A stretch of DNA of 64,000 nt, taken from positions 1,550,001-1,614,000 of the forward strand of contig NZ_MINI01000038.1 in the NCBI RefSeq assembly GCF_002906855.1, given 5' to 3'. Under the pieces are notes generated by a model that was given only the letters and a program-made list of their open reading frames with translations, ran no database searches and was not told the origin of the DNA. This stretch comes from Pseudomonas putida (lineage in GTDB: Bacteria; Pseudomonadota; Gammaproteobacteria; Pseudomonadales; Pseudomonadaceae). The translations under genes were made by a program, and so were the position numbers. Below are positions 1-8,508 of this stretch, in pieces (the stretch's first letter is position 1; every line of letters begins with the position of its first letter).

Positions 1-1
1 C

Positions 2-1639
2 ATCGGCCATATCAAATGGGAGCTGGAAGACCTGTCCTTCCGCTACCTGGAGCCTGACCAGTACAAGCAGATCGCCAAGCTGTTGCACGAGCGCCGGCTG
101 GACCGTGAGCGCTTCATCAGCGACGTGATGAACCAGCTGCAAAACGAATTGCTGGCCACCGGGGTCAAGGCTGACATCAGCGGCCGGGCGAAACACATCT
201 ATTCGATCTGGCGCAAGATGCAGCGCAAAGGCCTGGAATTCAGCCAGATCTACGACGTGCGTGCGGTGCGCGTGCTGGTGCCTGAGGTGCGTGACTGCTA
301 TACCGCGCTGGGTATCGTGCACACCCTGTGGCGGCACATCCCCAAGGAGTTCGACGACTATATCGCCAACCCCAAGGAAAACGGCTATCGCTCACTGCAC
401 ACTGCGGTGATCGGCCCCGAGGGCAAGGTGCTGGAAGTGCAGATCCGTACCCACGGCATGCACGAAGAAGCCGAGCTCGGTGTCTGCGCCCACTGGCGCT
501 ACAAGGGCACCGACGTCAAGCCGAGCTCCAATCACTACGAAGAGAAGATCTCCTGGCTGCGCCAGGTGCTCGAATGGCATGAAGAGCTGGGCGACATCGG
601 TGGCCTGGCCGAGCAGTTGCGGGTCGATATCGAACCCGACCGGGTCTACGTGTTCACCCCTGATGGCCACGCCATCGACCTGCCCAAGGGTGCCACGCCG
701 CTGGACTTTGCCTACCGCGTGCATACCGAGATCGGCCACAACTGCCGTGGCGCCAAGATCAACGGGCGCATCGTGCCGCTCAACTACAGCCTGCAAACCG
801 GCGAGCAGGTGGAGATCATCACCAGCAAGCACGGCAACCCGAGCCGTGACTGGCTGAACTCCAACCTCGGCTACGTCACCACATCGCGGGCGCGGGCCAA
901 GATCGTCCATTGGTTCAAGCTGCAGGCGCGTGACCAGAACGTCGCTGCCGGCAAGACCTTGCTCGAACGTGAACTGAGCCGCCTGGGCTTGCCGCAGGTG
1001 GACTTCGAGCGCCTGGCCGAGAAGACCAATGTCAAGACCGCCGAGGACATGTTTGCCTCGCTCGGTGCCGGTGACCTGCGCCTGGCGCACCTGGTCAACG
1101 CCGCCCAGCAGCTGCTCGAGCCCGAGCGCATCGAGCAGATCGAGCTGGTGCCGCGCAAGCCTACCGGCCCGCGTACCGGTAAGCGTGGCGACATCCAGAT
1201 CCAGGGTGTCGGCAACCTGCTCACGCAGATGGCCGGCTGCTGCCAGCCGCTGCCAGGCGATGCCATCGTCGGCTACATCACCCAGGGCCGCGGCGTCAGC
1301 ATCCACCGCCAGGACTGCGCTTCGGCGCTGCAGCTGGCCGGGCGCGAGCCGGAGCGGATGATCCAGGTAAGCTGGGGGCCAATCCCGGTGCAGACCTATC
1401 CGGTCGACATCGTCATCCGTGCCTACGACCGCCCAGGGTTGCTGCGCGACGTGTCGCAGGTGCTGCTCAACGAGAAGATCAACGTGCTGGCGGTCAACAC
1501 CCGCTCGAACAAGGAAGACAACACCGCTTTGATGTCGCTGACCATCGAGATTCCGGGCCTGGATGCGCTTGGGCGCCTCCTGGGCAGGATTTCGCAGTTG
1601 CCGAACATCATCGAAACACGGCGTAATCGAACCCCTTGA
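2..1639 (+). CDS. relA: RelA (p)ppGpp synthetase, 3' part
   Basis: C-terminal ~545 residues of the ribosome-associated stringent-response synthetase, which makes (p)ppGpp from ATP and GTP/GDP when uncharged tRNA stalls ribosomes. The frame is open from base 2, so the start and the HD region lie upstream of the window. Seen in order: synthetase domain with EFDDYIANPKENGYRSLHT, a TGS domain (RVYVFTPDGHAIDLPKG), a Cys-rich zinc-finger segment (AGCCQPLPGD) and a C-terminal ACT domain (AYDRPGLLRDVSQVL). The acidic EFDD loop is the RelA form; SpoT-type enzymes carry RxKD there. mazG follows, as is common in gamma-proteobacteria. High confidence. Confidence 0.96.
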   Translation: MGHIKWELEDLSFRYLEPDQYKQIAKLLHERRLDRERFISDVMNQLQNELLATGVKADISGRAKHIYSIWRKMQRKGLEFSQIYDVRAVRVLVPEVRDCYTALGIVHTLWRHIPKEFDDYIANPKENGYRSLHTAVIGPEGKVLEVQIRTHGMHEEAELGVCAHWRYKGTDVKPSSNHYEEKISWLRQVLEWHEELGDIGGLAEQLRVDIEPDRVYVFTPDGHAIDLPKGATPLDFAYRVHTEIGHNCRGAKINGRIVPLNYSLQTGEQVEIITSKHGNPSRDWLNSNLGYVTTSRARAKIVHWFKLQARDQNVAAGKTLLERELSRLGLPQVDFERLAEKTNVKTAEDMFASLGAGDLRLAHLVNAAQQLLEPERIEQIELVPRKPTGPRTGKRGDIQIQGVGNLLTQMAGCCQPLPGDAIVGYITQGRGVSIHRQDCASALQLAGREPERMIQVSWGPIPVQTYPVDIVIRAYDRPGLLRDVSQVLLNEKINVLAVNTRSNKEDNTALMSLTIEIPGLDALGRLLGRISQLPNIIETRRNRTP

Positions 1640-1652
1640 GACCGCGGCGCCT

Positions 1653-1676
1653 GCTTCGCGGGTAAACCCGCGAAGA
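1653..1676. repeat. Minimal REP hairpin
   Basis: Inverted repeat cttcgcgggt/acccgcgaag with an aa loop between relA and mazG. It matches the head of the longer REP elements elsewhere in the window but lacks the 'gctcctacagg' tail. No T-tract follows, so terminator function is not indicated. Confidence 0.75.
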
Positions 1677-1701
1677 AGGCACCACCGAAGGACCTGCTTA
1701 A

Positions 1702-2535
1702 ATGACCTACACCCTCGAAGATCTGCTGCACCTCATGGCCCGCCTGCGCGACCCGCAGTACGGCTGCCCGTGGGACCTGAAGCAGAACTACGCGAGCATC
1801 GTGCAGCACACCATCGAAGAGGCCTACGAAGTCGCCGACACCATCGAGCGCGGCGATTTCGAACACCTGCAGGGCGAGCTCGGCGACCTGTTGTTCCAGG
1901 TGGTCTATTACAGCCAGCTGGCCCGGGAAGAAGGGCGTTTCGAGTTCGATGGCGTGGTCGACAGCATCACCCGCAAGCTGATCCGTCGTCACCCCCACGT
2001 ATTCCCGACGGGCGAGCTGTACGCACCAATGGACACCCCAAGCCTCAACGAGGCCCAGGTCAAGTCGCGCTGGGAGGAGATCAAGGCCGAGGAGCGCGCC
2101 GAGAAAAGCACCCCTGAACAACTGTCGCTGCTCGATGACGTACCGGCGGCATTGCCGGCGCTGTCGCGGGCGGCCAAACTGCAGAAGCGCGCGGCCACCG
2201 TCGGTTTCGACTGGCCAGCGGCACTGCCGGTGCTGGACAAGGTGCGCGAGGAACTCGACGAAGTGTTGCAGGCCATGGCCGACAACGACGCCGACGCCCT
2301 CGAGGATGAAGTCGGCGACCTGCTGTTTGCCGCCGTGAACCTGGCCCGCCACCTCAAGCAAGACCCGGAAAACGCCCTGCGCCGCGCCAACCGCAAGTTC
2401 GAGCGGCGTTTCCGCTTCATCGAACAGGCATTGCGTGACAGCGGCCGGCCGATTGAACATTGTAACCTTGACGAGCTGGACGCCCTTTGGGGTGAAGCCA
2501 AGCGTCAGGAAAAGAACCTGCCCAGCTGCGGCTGA
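1702..2535 (+). CDS. mazG: MazG nucleoside triphosphate pyrophosphohydrolase
   Basis: 277-residue house-cleaning enzyme that hydrolyses NTPs and dNTPs to the monophosphate and pyrophosphate. Two tandem MazG domains are visible. The first has CPWDLKQNY, EEAYEV and GELGDLLFQVVYYSQLA; the second has EELDEV and EDEVGDLLFAAVNLARHL. These ExxE...ExxD metal-binding signatures and the length match E. coli MazG (~263 aa). The start follows an aagga ribosome site. In E. coli MazG is linked to lowering ppGpp through MazEF, which fits its place after relA; here that link is only inferred. Confidence 0.95.
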   Translation: MTYTLEDLLHLMARLRDPQYGCPWDLKQNYASIVQHTIEEAYEVADTIERGDFEHLQGELGDLLFQVVYYSQLAREEGRFEFDGVVDSITRKLIRRHPHVFPTGELYAPMDTPSLNEAQVKSRWEEIKAEERAEKSTPEQLSLLDDVPAALPALSRAAKLQKRAATVGFDWPAALPVLDKVREELDEVLQAMADNDADALEDEVGDLLFAAVNLARHLKQDPENALRRANRKFERRFRFIEQALRDSGRPIEHCNLDELDALWGEAKRQEKNLPSCG

Positions 2536-2561
2536 GCTGTTGCATAAGTGAGTGAACATTC

Positions 2562-3101
2562 ATGAGCCTTTCCCTTCGCGACCAATTGCTCAAAGCCGGT
2601 CTGGTCAACCAGAAACAGGTCTCGCAGACCAACAAAGCTGAAAAGAAACAGAAGCGCATGGAGCACAAAGGCCAGGTCGAAGTCGACGACAGCCAGCAGC
2701 GCTTGGCCAAGGAAGCCATGGCCGAAAAGGCCAAACGTGACCAGGAGCTGAATCGCCAGCAGCAGGAAAAGGCCGAGCAGAAGGCCCGCGTGGCACAGAT
2801 CAAGCAGTTGATCGAAGCCACCCGCCTGCCCAAGCTGACCACCGAGGACTACTACAACTTCGTCGACGACAAGAAGGTCAAGCGCATTGCCGTCAACGCC
2901 CTGATGCGCACCCGCCTTAGCAACGGCGCGCTGGCCATCGTGTCGCATGCTGGCGGCTACGAGGTGATCCCGCGCGAGGCGGCGGTGAAGATCCAGGAGC
3001 GCGACCCGAACCGAATCCTGCTGCTCAATACCCATGTCGAGGAAGCGGACGAGGACGATCCGTACGCTGCCTACAAGATCCCAGACGATCTGATGTGGTA
3101 A
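2562..3101 (+). CDS. DUF2058 family protein (YaiL-like)
   Basis: 179 residues. The N-terminal half is highly charged and probably coiled-coil (SLRDQLLKAGLVNQKQVSQ, then a Lys/Glu/Gln-rich stretch to about residue 90). The C-terminal half is more globular (LPKLTTEDYYNFVDDKKVKR...GYEVIPREAAVKIQERD). This is the DUF2058/YaiL architecture, annotated in some genomes as nucleoprotein or polynucleotide-processing associated; the biochemical role is unknown. It starts 26 bases after the mazG stop, so it is probably in the same transcript, and an intrinsic terminator follows. Confidence 0.85.
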   Translation: MSLSLRDQLLKAGLVNQKQVSQTNKAEKKQKRMEHKGQVEVDDSQQRLAKEAMAEKAKRDQELNRQQQEKAEQKARVAQIKQLIEATRLPKLTTEDYYNFVDDKKVKRIAVNALMRTRLSNGALAIVSHAGGYEVIPREAAVKIQERDPNRILLLNTHVEEADEDDPYAAYKIPDDLMW

Positions 3102-3106
3102 GCACG

Positions 3107-3133
3107 AAAAACCCCGCCTCGGCGGGGTTTTTT
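3107..3133 (+). terminator. Rho-independent terminator after the DUF2058 gene
   Basis: aaaaaccccgcc-tc-ggcggggtttttt: GC stem with flanking A and T tracts, able to work in both directions between the plus-strand mazG/DUF2058 genes and the minus-strand small gene. Confidence 0.9.
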
Positions 3134-3161
3134 ATTGGAAGACTGTGTAAAGGGGTCTGGC

Positions 3162-3344
3162 TTATTGCGTGGTGCGCTGGTTTTCCAGCTCTTCGAGCTC
3201 TGCCCGGTACTGGTGAGCTTCATGTTCCTGGTGGAACATGCCGACCAGTTGGCCTTGCTGGTGCACATCCCAGATCCGCACGCCAGCGGCCAGGCCTTCG
3301 TGGGACATTTTCGATTCGTCGCGTTCGGTTACTTGGACTGTCAT
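3162..3344 (-). CDS. Small conserved hypothetical protein (60 aa)
   Basis: Hydrophilic 60-residue protein beginning MTVQVTERDESKMSHEGLAA and ending in a Glu/Gln-rich helix (HEAHQYRAELEELENQRTTQ). The ATG at 3344 was chosen because a ggag ribosome site lies about 8 bases upstream; the open frame extends 15 codons further without another good start. No membrane segment or catalytic motif is seen. It resembles short unannotated proteins common in Pseudomonas. A perfect gtttcatg-type palindrome lies about 90 bases upstream and may control it. Confidence 0.65.
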   Translation of the reverse strand: MTVQVTERDESKMSHEGLAAGVRIWDVHQQGQLVGMFHQEHEAHQYRAELEELENQRTTQ

Positions 3345-3434
3345 CGGTAAACTCCACTGCTTTGAGTTGACTGCGACACTGTGTCGCACAACCCCTTTAT
3401 AGAATTTGTTAGCAGGCTAAGTAAATAAAACAGG

Positions 3435-3452
3435 CATGAAACAAGTTTCATG
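3435..3452. promoter_or_regulatory. Perfect palindrome catgaaac-aa-gtttcatg (possible PsrA-type site)
   Basis: 18-bp palindrome in the gap upstream of the minus-strand 60-aa gene. The core gaaac-N2-gtttc fits the (G/C)AAAC(N2-4)GTTT(G/C) pattern described for PsrA in pseudomonads. Assignment is by pattern only. Confidence 0.45.
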
Positions 3453-3460
3453 AAAGCCGG

Positions 3461-3492
3461 GCAAAAAGAAGCCCCGCACAGGGCGGGGCTTC
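3461..3492 (-). terminator. Intrinsic terminator of the purM-purN-DUF3108 operon
   Basis: Read on the minus strand: stem gaagccccgc/gcggggcttc followed by a T run (tttttgc). It lies about 23 bases past the DUF3108 stop. Confidence 0.85.
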
Positions 3493-3514
3493 GGATACTG
3501 CGGGCTGCAGGGGA

Positions 3515-4225
3515 TCAGTTACCCTTCACCGTCCTGCCGTCGACCGTGCCATCCTGCAGCACGATCACGTACTCCTTGCCATCGGTCTCGACCTGGCGCA
3601 GCTGCACCAGCAGGTAGTCCCAGTCCTTGGCGAACCATAGCTCGGTAACACGCTTGTTCTGGGCTGGGGCACGCACGCGTTCGACCTTCACCGCCTCGAC
3701 CTGGCCGGTCTTGGTGGTGATCTTCTCGGTGCCGAGCACGCGGAAGTCGTAGTTGTCGATCTCGTCGCCATCGACTACCTGGTAGGTCATGCTCTTCTTG
3801 CCAGCGGCCACATCGTGCTGCAGTGCCAGCTGGTAGGACGACTTGTCCAGCACACCGCGGTTGAGCGGCAGGTTGATGGCATCCTTGCGGTCGGTACCGG
3901 TGATCTTCTTGGCGTTCCAGTCGAAGGTCAGGTCGACGGTCTTGGCCTTGCCCAGGCCGCCACGCTCGAAGTGGTACTTCTGCGGCAGCAGGGTGTCGTT
4001 GTCCATGCGCAGGGTGCTTTGCTCGGTCAGGCTGGCGATCATCATGGAAGCCTTGAAATTAAGGTCCCAGGTACCGTTGGCATTTTTGACCAGGCTGCGC
4101 TCGGCGGTGCCGCTCATGGGCAGTTGCTTCCAGTCGGCGGTGTAGCTGGCCGAGAATGGCTTGAGTTCAGCTGCCTGGAGGGGCAGGGCGAGCACGGCGA
4201 GAGCCAATAGCAGGGCACGACGCAT
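3515..4225 (-). CDS. DUF3108 family periplasmic protein
   Basis: 236 residues with a signal peptide (MRRALLLALAVLALPLQAA, cut near residue 18-19). The mature part is a beta-rich DUF3108 domain (FSASYTADWKQLPMSGTAER...TELWFAKDWDYLLVQL). Members are predicted periplasmic or outer-membrane-associated proteins of unknown function. The gene starts 8 bases after the purN stop with taggag as ribosome site, so it is the last gene of the pur operon. That position is common in Pseudomonas, but no purine role is known. Confidence 0.85.
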   Translation of the reverse strand: MRRALLLALAVLALPLQAAELKPFSASYTADWKQLPMSGTAERSLVKNANGTWDLNFKASMMIASLTEQSTLRMDNDTLLPQKYHFERGGLGKAKTVDLTFDWNAKKITGTDRKDAINLPLNRGVLDKSSYQLALQHDVAAGKKSMTYQVVDGDEIDNYDFRVLGTEKITTKTGQVEAVKVERVRAPAQNKRVTELWFAKDWDYLLVQLRQVETDGKEYVIVLQDGTVDGRTVKGN

Positions 4226-4233
4226 AAATTCTC

Positions 4234-4887
4234 CTAGGGTCGGATCAAGTGACCACTGGCCGGCAGCGGCAGGTCATCCAGTAATGCACCCTGTTCACCC
4301 AGGCGCAAGCGCCCTTGGGCAAACCAGTGCACCGCCAGCGGGTAGATCTGGTGTTCCTGATGGTGGACCCTTTGGGCCAGGCTTTCCACCGTGTCTTCAG
4401 GCAGCACCGGTACCACAGCCTGTACGACCAGAGGCCCGCCATCGAGTTCCTCGGTGACGAAGTGTACGCTGCAGCCATGCTCGGCGTCGCCTGCCTCCAG
4501 TGCCCGGCGGTGGGTATGCAGGCCCTTGTAGCGGGGCAGCAACGACGGGTGGATGTTGAGCAGGCGGCCTTGGTAGTGGCGCACGAAGTCGCCACTGAGG
4601 ATGCGCATGAAGCCGGCGAGCACCACCAGGTCCGGGGTGAAATCGTCGATACGCGCCATCAGCGCGGCATCGAAGGCTTCGCGGCCGTCGAACTGGGTGT
4701 GGTCGAGCACCGCGGTGTCGATACCGACCGCCTGGGCCCGTTGCAGGCCATAGGCATCGGCGCGGTTGGAGACCACTGCGGCGATGCGCACCTGGCTGTC
4801 CTGCACACGGCAACTGTCGATCAACGCTTGCAGGTTGCTGCCGGAACCCGACAGCAGTACCACTACATTGCAGGGCTTGCTCGGCAT
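4234..4887 (-). CDS. purN: Phosphoribosylglycinamide formyltransferase
   Basis: 217-residue GAR transformylase that moves a formyl group from 10-formyl-THF to glycinamide ribonucleotide in purine synthesis. Visible are the phosphate loop GSGSNLQAL near the N-terminus, the catalytic N-x-H in LLNIHPSLLPRYKG, and the later Asp in TEELDGGPLVVQ. The start at 4887 shares one base with the purM stop (tgatg) and gives the expected MPSKPCNVVVLLSGSG N-terminus; the frame upstream is shadow sequence inside purM. Confidence 0.97.
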   Translation of the reverse strand: MPSKPCNVVVLLSGSGSNLQALIDSCRVQDSQVRIAAVVSNRADAYGLQRAQAVGIDTAVLDHTQFDGREAFDAALMARIDDFTPDLVVLAGFMRILSGDFVRHYQGRLLNIHPSLLPRYKGLHTHRRALEAGDAEHGCSVHFVTEELDGGPLVVQAVVPVLPEDTVESLAQRVHHQEHQIYPLAVHWFAQGRLRLGEQGALLDDLPLPASGHLIRP

Positions 4888-5945
4888 CAGTGTGCCTTGA
4901 GGTTCTGCAGCTCGACCTGGGCGGCGCCTTCGGCGGCTTCGGCGATGCGGCCGATGACCCAAGGCTGCTCACCGGCGGCGCGCAGTTCGTTCAGGGCAGC
5001 TTCGACCTGGTCCTGGGCCACACAGATGACCATGCCGACACCGCAGTTCAGCACACGGTGCATCTCGTGCTCGTCGACGTTGCCTTTTTCCTGCAGGAAG
5101 TCGAACACCGCCGGGCGCTGCCAGCTGGCCACGTCAACCACGGCTTGGGCATTCTTAGGCAGGACGCGCGGGATGTTGTCCAGCAGGCCGCCACCGGTGA
5201 TGTGGGCCATGGCCTTGACTGCGCCAGTGTTCTTGATCAACTGCAGCAGTGGCTTGACGTAGATGCGGGTCGGCGCCATCAGCAGGTCTGTCAGCGGCTT
5301 GCCGTCGAGCTGGGTGTTCTCGATATCGGTGCCGGACACTTCGAGGATCTTGCGGATCAGCGAGTAGCCGTTGGAGTGCGGGCCGGAGGACGGCAGGGCG
5401 ATCAGCGCGTCACCGGTGGCAACCTTGGAGCCGTCGATGATCTCGGCCTTTTCCACGACGCCGACGCAGAAGCCGGCCAGGTCGTAGTCTTCGCCTTCGT
5501 ACATGCCCGGCATTTCGGCGGTTTCGCCGCCGACCAGGGAGCAGCCAGCCAGTTCACAGCCAGCGCCGATGCCGGTGACCACGGTGGCGGCCACGTCGAC
5601 ATTCAGCTTGCCGGTGGCGTAGTAGTCGAGGAAGAACAGCGGCTCGGCGCCGCAGACCACCAGGTCGTTGACGCACATGGCGACCAGGTCCTGGCCGATG
5701 CTGTCGTGCTTGTTCAGGTTCAGTGCCAGGCGCAGCTTGGTGCCGACGCCGTCGGTGCCGGAGACCAGCACCGGCTGCTTGTAGCCGGCCGGGATCTCGC
5801 AGAGGGCGCCGAAGCCACCCAGGCCACCCATGACTTCAGGGCGTGCGGTGCGTTTTGCCACGCCCTTGATGCGTTCGACCAGTGCTTCGCCGGCGTCGAT
5901 GTCTACACCGGCGTCCTTGTAGCTCAGGGAGGGTTGCTTGCTCAT
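4887..5945 (-). CDS. purM: Phosphoribosylformylglycinamidine cyclo-ligase
   Basis: 352-residue AIR synthetase, which closes the imidazole ring of 5-aminoimidazole ribonucleotide using ATP. The N-terminal YKDAGVDIDAGEALVERIK, the VSGTDGVGTKL nucleotide segment and FLDYYATGKL are typical, and the length matches E. coli PurM (345 aa). It is first in a minus-strand operon with purN and the DUF3108 gene. The 254-base gap up to 6199 holds its promoter region and that of the divergent DUF2066 gene; no clear operator or PurR-type box was seen there. Confidence 0.97.
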   Translation of the reverse strand: MSKQPSLSYKDAGVDIDAGEALVERIKGVAKRTARPEVMGGLGGFGALCEIPAGYKQPVLVSGTDGVGTKLRLALNLNKHDSIGQDLVAMCVNDLVVCGAEPLFFLDYYATGKLNVDVAATVVTGIGAGCELAGCSLVGGETAEMPGMYEGEDYDLAGFCVGVVEKAEIIDGSKVATGDALIALPSSGPHSNGYSLIRKILEVSGTDIENTQLDGKPLTDLLMAPTRIYVKPLLQLIKNTGAVKAMAHITGGGLLDNIPRVLPKNAQAVVDVASWQRPAVFDFLQEKGNVDEHEMHRVLNCGVGMVICVAQDQVEAALNELRAAGEQPWVIGRIAEAAEGAAQVELQNLKAH

Positions 5946-6199
5946 TGATCCAGGCCTTTAAGAGGGAGGGATTCGTAAAAACGACCATGACGGCCAAGGC
6001 CGGCTGGAAAGCGGCGGCTGCCTGAAACGTCAGTGGTCTGTGAAGGCGCGCGATTTTATCAGGGTTGCCGTGCAGCGGCCATCCTCAGGCCGACGGGCAG
6101 GGCGGTAAATTGCTGAAAAAGGTGTGTGGGTGGTTGATGCGCCTCCTTCTGTATAAGCTGCAAGCCACATGCTTCATGCGCAATCGGACAGGAATCCCC

Positions 6200-7270
6200 A
6201 TGCGACTATTCAATTATCTGGCAGCAGGGTGCCTTGCACTGGCCTGCCTCACTGCGCAGGCCGAAACCGTCTCCGGGCTTTATCAAGTGCGCGAGCCGGT
6301 CGAAGGGCAGGGCGCCGAAGCCCGCTCCGCAGCCACTGCCAAGGCCTTCGATACCTTGGTACTGCGCCTGACTGGCGATCCCAGGGCGGCGCAGAACCCG
6401 GCGCTGGCCGACCTGCGCAAGGCCCCGCAACAAATCATCAACCAGGTCGGCACCGAAGCCGGGCCGCCGGAATCGGTGCTGGTCGAGTTCGACCCTGGCA
6501 GCACCGAGCGTGCCTTGCGCAAGGCCGGCCTGGCGCTGTGGGGCAGCAACCGGCCCTCCATCCTCGGCTGGTGGCTCAATGACAGCGCCGAAGGCAGCAA
6601 CCTGGTCGGCGACGGCCAGGCCAGCGCCCAGCCGCTGCGTCGAGCGGCCCAGCACCGAGGCTTGCCGCTGCGCTTGCCGCTGGCCGACCTGCAAGAGCAA
6701 CTGGTGGCCAACGCCAAGCAGCTCGAAGGCAATGATCCGGCACCCCTGCGCGATGCTGCGCAGCGCTACGGTGCCGACGCCATGCTGGCGGTGCATGCCC
6801 ATGAAGCCGATGGCAAATGGCAAGGTACATGGCAGCTGTGGCTGGGCGACAAGCGCGAGCAGGGCAACGCCGAAGGCGCTGACCAGGCGGCTCTGGCGGA
6901 CGCCGTCATGCTGGCGGTCAGCAACCGTCTGGCGCCGCGCTATGTGGTCAAGGCCGGTGCCAGCAGCCAGTTGCAGTTGCAAGTGCAAGGCATGAACCTG
7001 CAACGCTATGCCGAGCTGAGCCGTGTGCTGGAGCCTTATGGCCCACGCCTGCAGCTGGCCGAAGGCAGTACCTTGACCTATGCGGTCACCGGTAATCGCG
7101 AGCAACTGCGTGCCCAACTGGGCTTGGCCAAATTGCAGGAGGTGCCACTCGAGCAGGCTCCGCCGACACCGGCCACACCTGCTCCGGCCCCGGCTGCCGC
7201 TCCAGGCCAGCCGGCGGCACCCACTCCTGTCGCCGCCAAGCCGTTCGACGGCTTGCGATTTCGTTGGTAA
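6200..7270 (+). CDS. DUF2066 domain-containing exported protein
   Basis: 356 residues starting MRLFNYLAAGCLALACLTAQAE, a signal peptide cut after about residue 21. The ATG at 6200 has an acagga ribosome site; the frame upstream gives an unlikely 45-residue extension. The rest is the DUF2066 domain (VSGLYQVREPVEGQG...), with an Ala/Pro-rich C-terminal linker (about residues 310-345). Function is unknown. The gene lies just before the permease and hda genes, an arrangement usual in Pseudomonas. Confidence 0.85.
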   Translation: MRLFNYLAAGCLALACLTAQAETVSGLYQVREPVEGQGAEARSAATAKAFDTLVLRLTGDPRAAQNPALADLRKAPQQIINQVGTEAGPPESVLVEFDPGSTERALRKAGLALWGSNRPSILGWWLNDSAEGSNLVGDGQASAQPLRRAAQHRGLPLRLPLADLQEQLVANAKQLEGNDPAPLRDAAQRYGADAMLAVHAHEADGKWQGTWQLWLGDKREQGNAEGADQAALADAVMLAVSNRLAPRYVVKAGASSQLQLQVQGMNLQRYAELSRVLEPYGPRLQLAEGSTLTYAVTGNREQLRAQLGLAKLQEVPLEQAPPTPATPAPAPAAAPGQPAAPTPVAAKPFDGLRFRW

Positions 7271-7281
7271 GGGCGCTATCC

Positions 7282-8355
7282 ATGACTGACATGCGTCGCT
7301 GGATTGGCTGGGGTGCTGCACTGCTGATCGCTGTGCTTCTCTATAGCCTGCACAACATCCTTACGCCGTTCCTGGTCGGCATCTTGCTGGCCTACCTGGC
7401 TGACCCCCTGGTCGACCGTCTGGAGCGCGTTGGCCTGTCGCGTACCTGGGGTGTGGTGGTGGTGTTCGGCCTGTTCACCCTGGTGCTGCTGGCCTTGCTG
7501 CTGGTGCTGGTGCCGCTGCTGGCCAAGCAGTTGCTACGCCTGTACGAGTTGGCGCCGCAAATGCTCGACTGGCTCGAACACGTGGCGCTGCCCTGGGTGC
7601 AGGGCCGTCTGGGCCTGGCCGATGGCTTCTGGAAATTCGACAAGATCAAGGCCGCCATCGGCGAGCACATGGGCCAGACTACCGACATCGTTGGCATGTT
7701 GTTGTCCCATGCCACTGCCTCGAGCCTGGCGCTGATCGCCTGGCTGGCCAACATGGTGCTGATCCCGGTGGTGGGCTTCTATCTGCTACGTGATTGGGAC
7801 CTCATGATGGCCAAGCTGCGCGGCCTGCTGCCGCGTCAGCGCGAACCGCAGGTGGTGGGCCTGGCCGGTGAATGCCATGAAGTACTGGGGGCGTTCGTCC
7901 GTGGCCAGTTGATGGTGATGCTTGCGCTGGGCGTCATCTATTCCGCCGGCCTGATGCTGGTGGGGCTTGAGCTGGGCCTGCTGATCGGCATGCTCGCGGG
8001 CCTGGCGGCCATCGTGCCGTACATGGGCTTCATCATTGGTATCGGCGCGGCGCTGGTAGCCGGGCTGTTCCAGTTTGGTGGTGACCTGTACCCGATGCTT
8101 GGCATCGTTGCCGTGTTCATGGTCGGGCAAGCGCTGGAGGGCATGGTGCTGACCCCGCTGCTGGTGGGGGATCGCATCGGCCTGCACCCGGTGGCGGTGA
8201 TCTTCGCCATTCTTGCCGGTGGCGAACTGTTCGGCTTTACCGGGGTGCTGCTGGCGCTGCCGGTGGCGGCGGTGATCATGGTACTGCTGCGGCATGTGCA
8301 TGATCTGTACAAGGAATCGGACATGTATGCCGGGGATGTCGACCCGGATCTGTGA
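7282..8355 (+). CDS. AI-2E family transporter (PerM-like)
   Basis: 357-residue polytopic inner-membrane protein of the AI-2E/PerM/YdiK family. Hydrophobic segments start at once (WIGWGAALLIAVLLYSL), then GVVVVFGLFTLVLLALLLVL, with a paired cluster in the C-terminal half (VMLALGVIYSAGLMLVG, LLIGMLAGLAAIVPYMG, ALPVAAVIMVLL). The family exports varied substrates, including Na+/H+ antiport in some members; the AI-2 name comes from one E. coli paralogue and need not apply. The ATG at 7282 follows aagggcg and lies 11 bases after the DUF2066 stop, indicating cotranscription. Confidence 0.85.
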   Translation: MTDMRRWIGWGAALLIAVLLYSLHNILTPFLVGILLAYLADPLVDRLERVGLSRTWGVVVVFGLFTLVLLALLLVLVPLLAKQLLRLYELAPQMLDWLEHVALPWVQGRLGLADGFWKFDKIKAAIGEHMGQTTDIVGMLLSHATASSLALIAWLANMVLIPVVGFYLLRDWDLMMAKLRGLLPRQREPQVVGLAGECHEVLGAFVRGQLMVMLALGVIYSAGLMLVGLELGLLIGMLAGLAAIVPYMGFIIGIGAALVAGLFQFGGDLYPMLGIVAVFMVGQALEGMVLTPLLVGDRIGLHPVAVIFAILAGGELFGFTGVLLALPVAAVIMVLLRHVHDLYKESDMYAGDVDPDL

Positions 8356-8508
8356 CCTGAGTACCGGGTTGCGTCGCCTCAAGGTGGCGCAACTCGTTGA
8401 TTTTGCTTGCGCTCTGCGCCTGCATGATTGTGCGCCCTGCAATGCAGGTATAGACTTTGCACATTGTTCACCAAAGGCCCCCTGCGGTCGTGACGACCGC
8501 CCGCGAGC

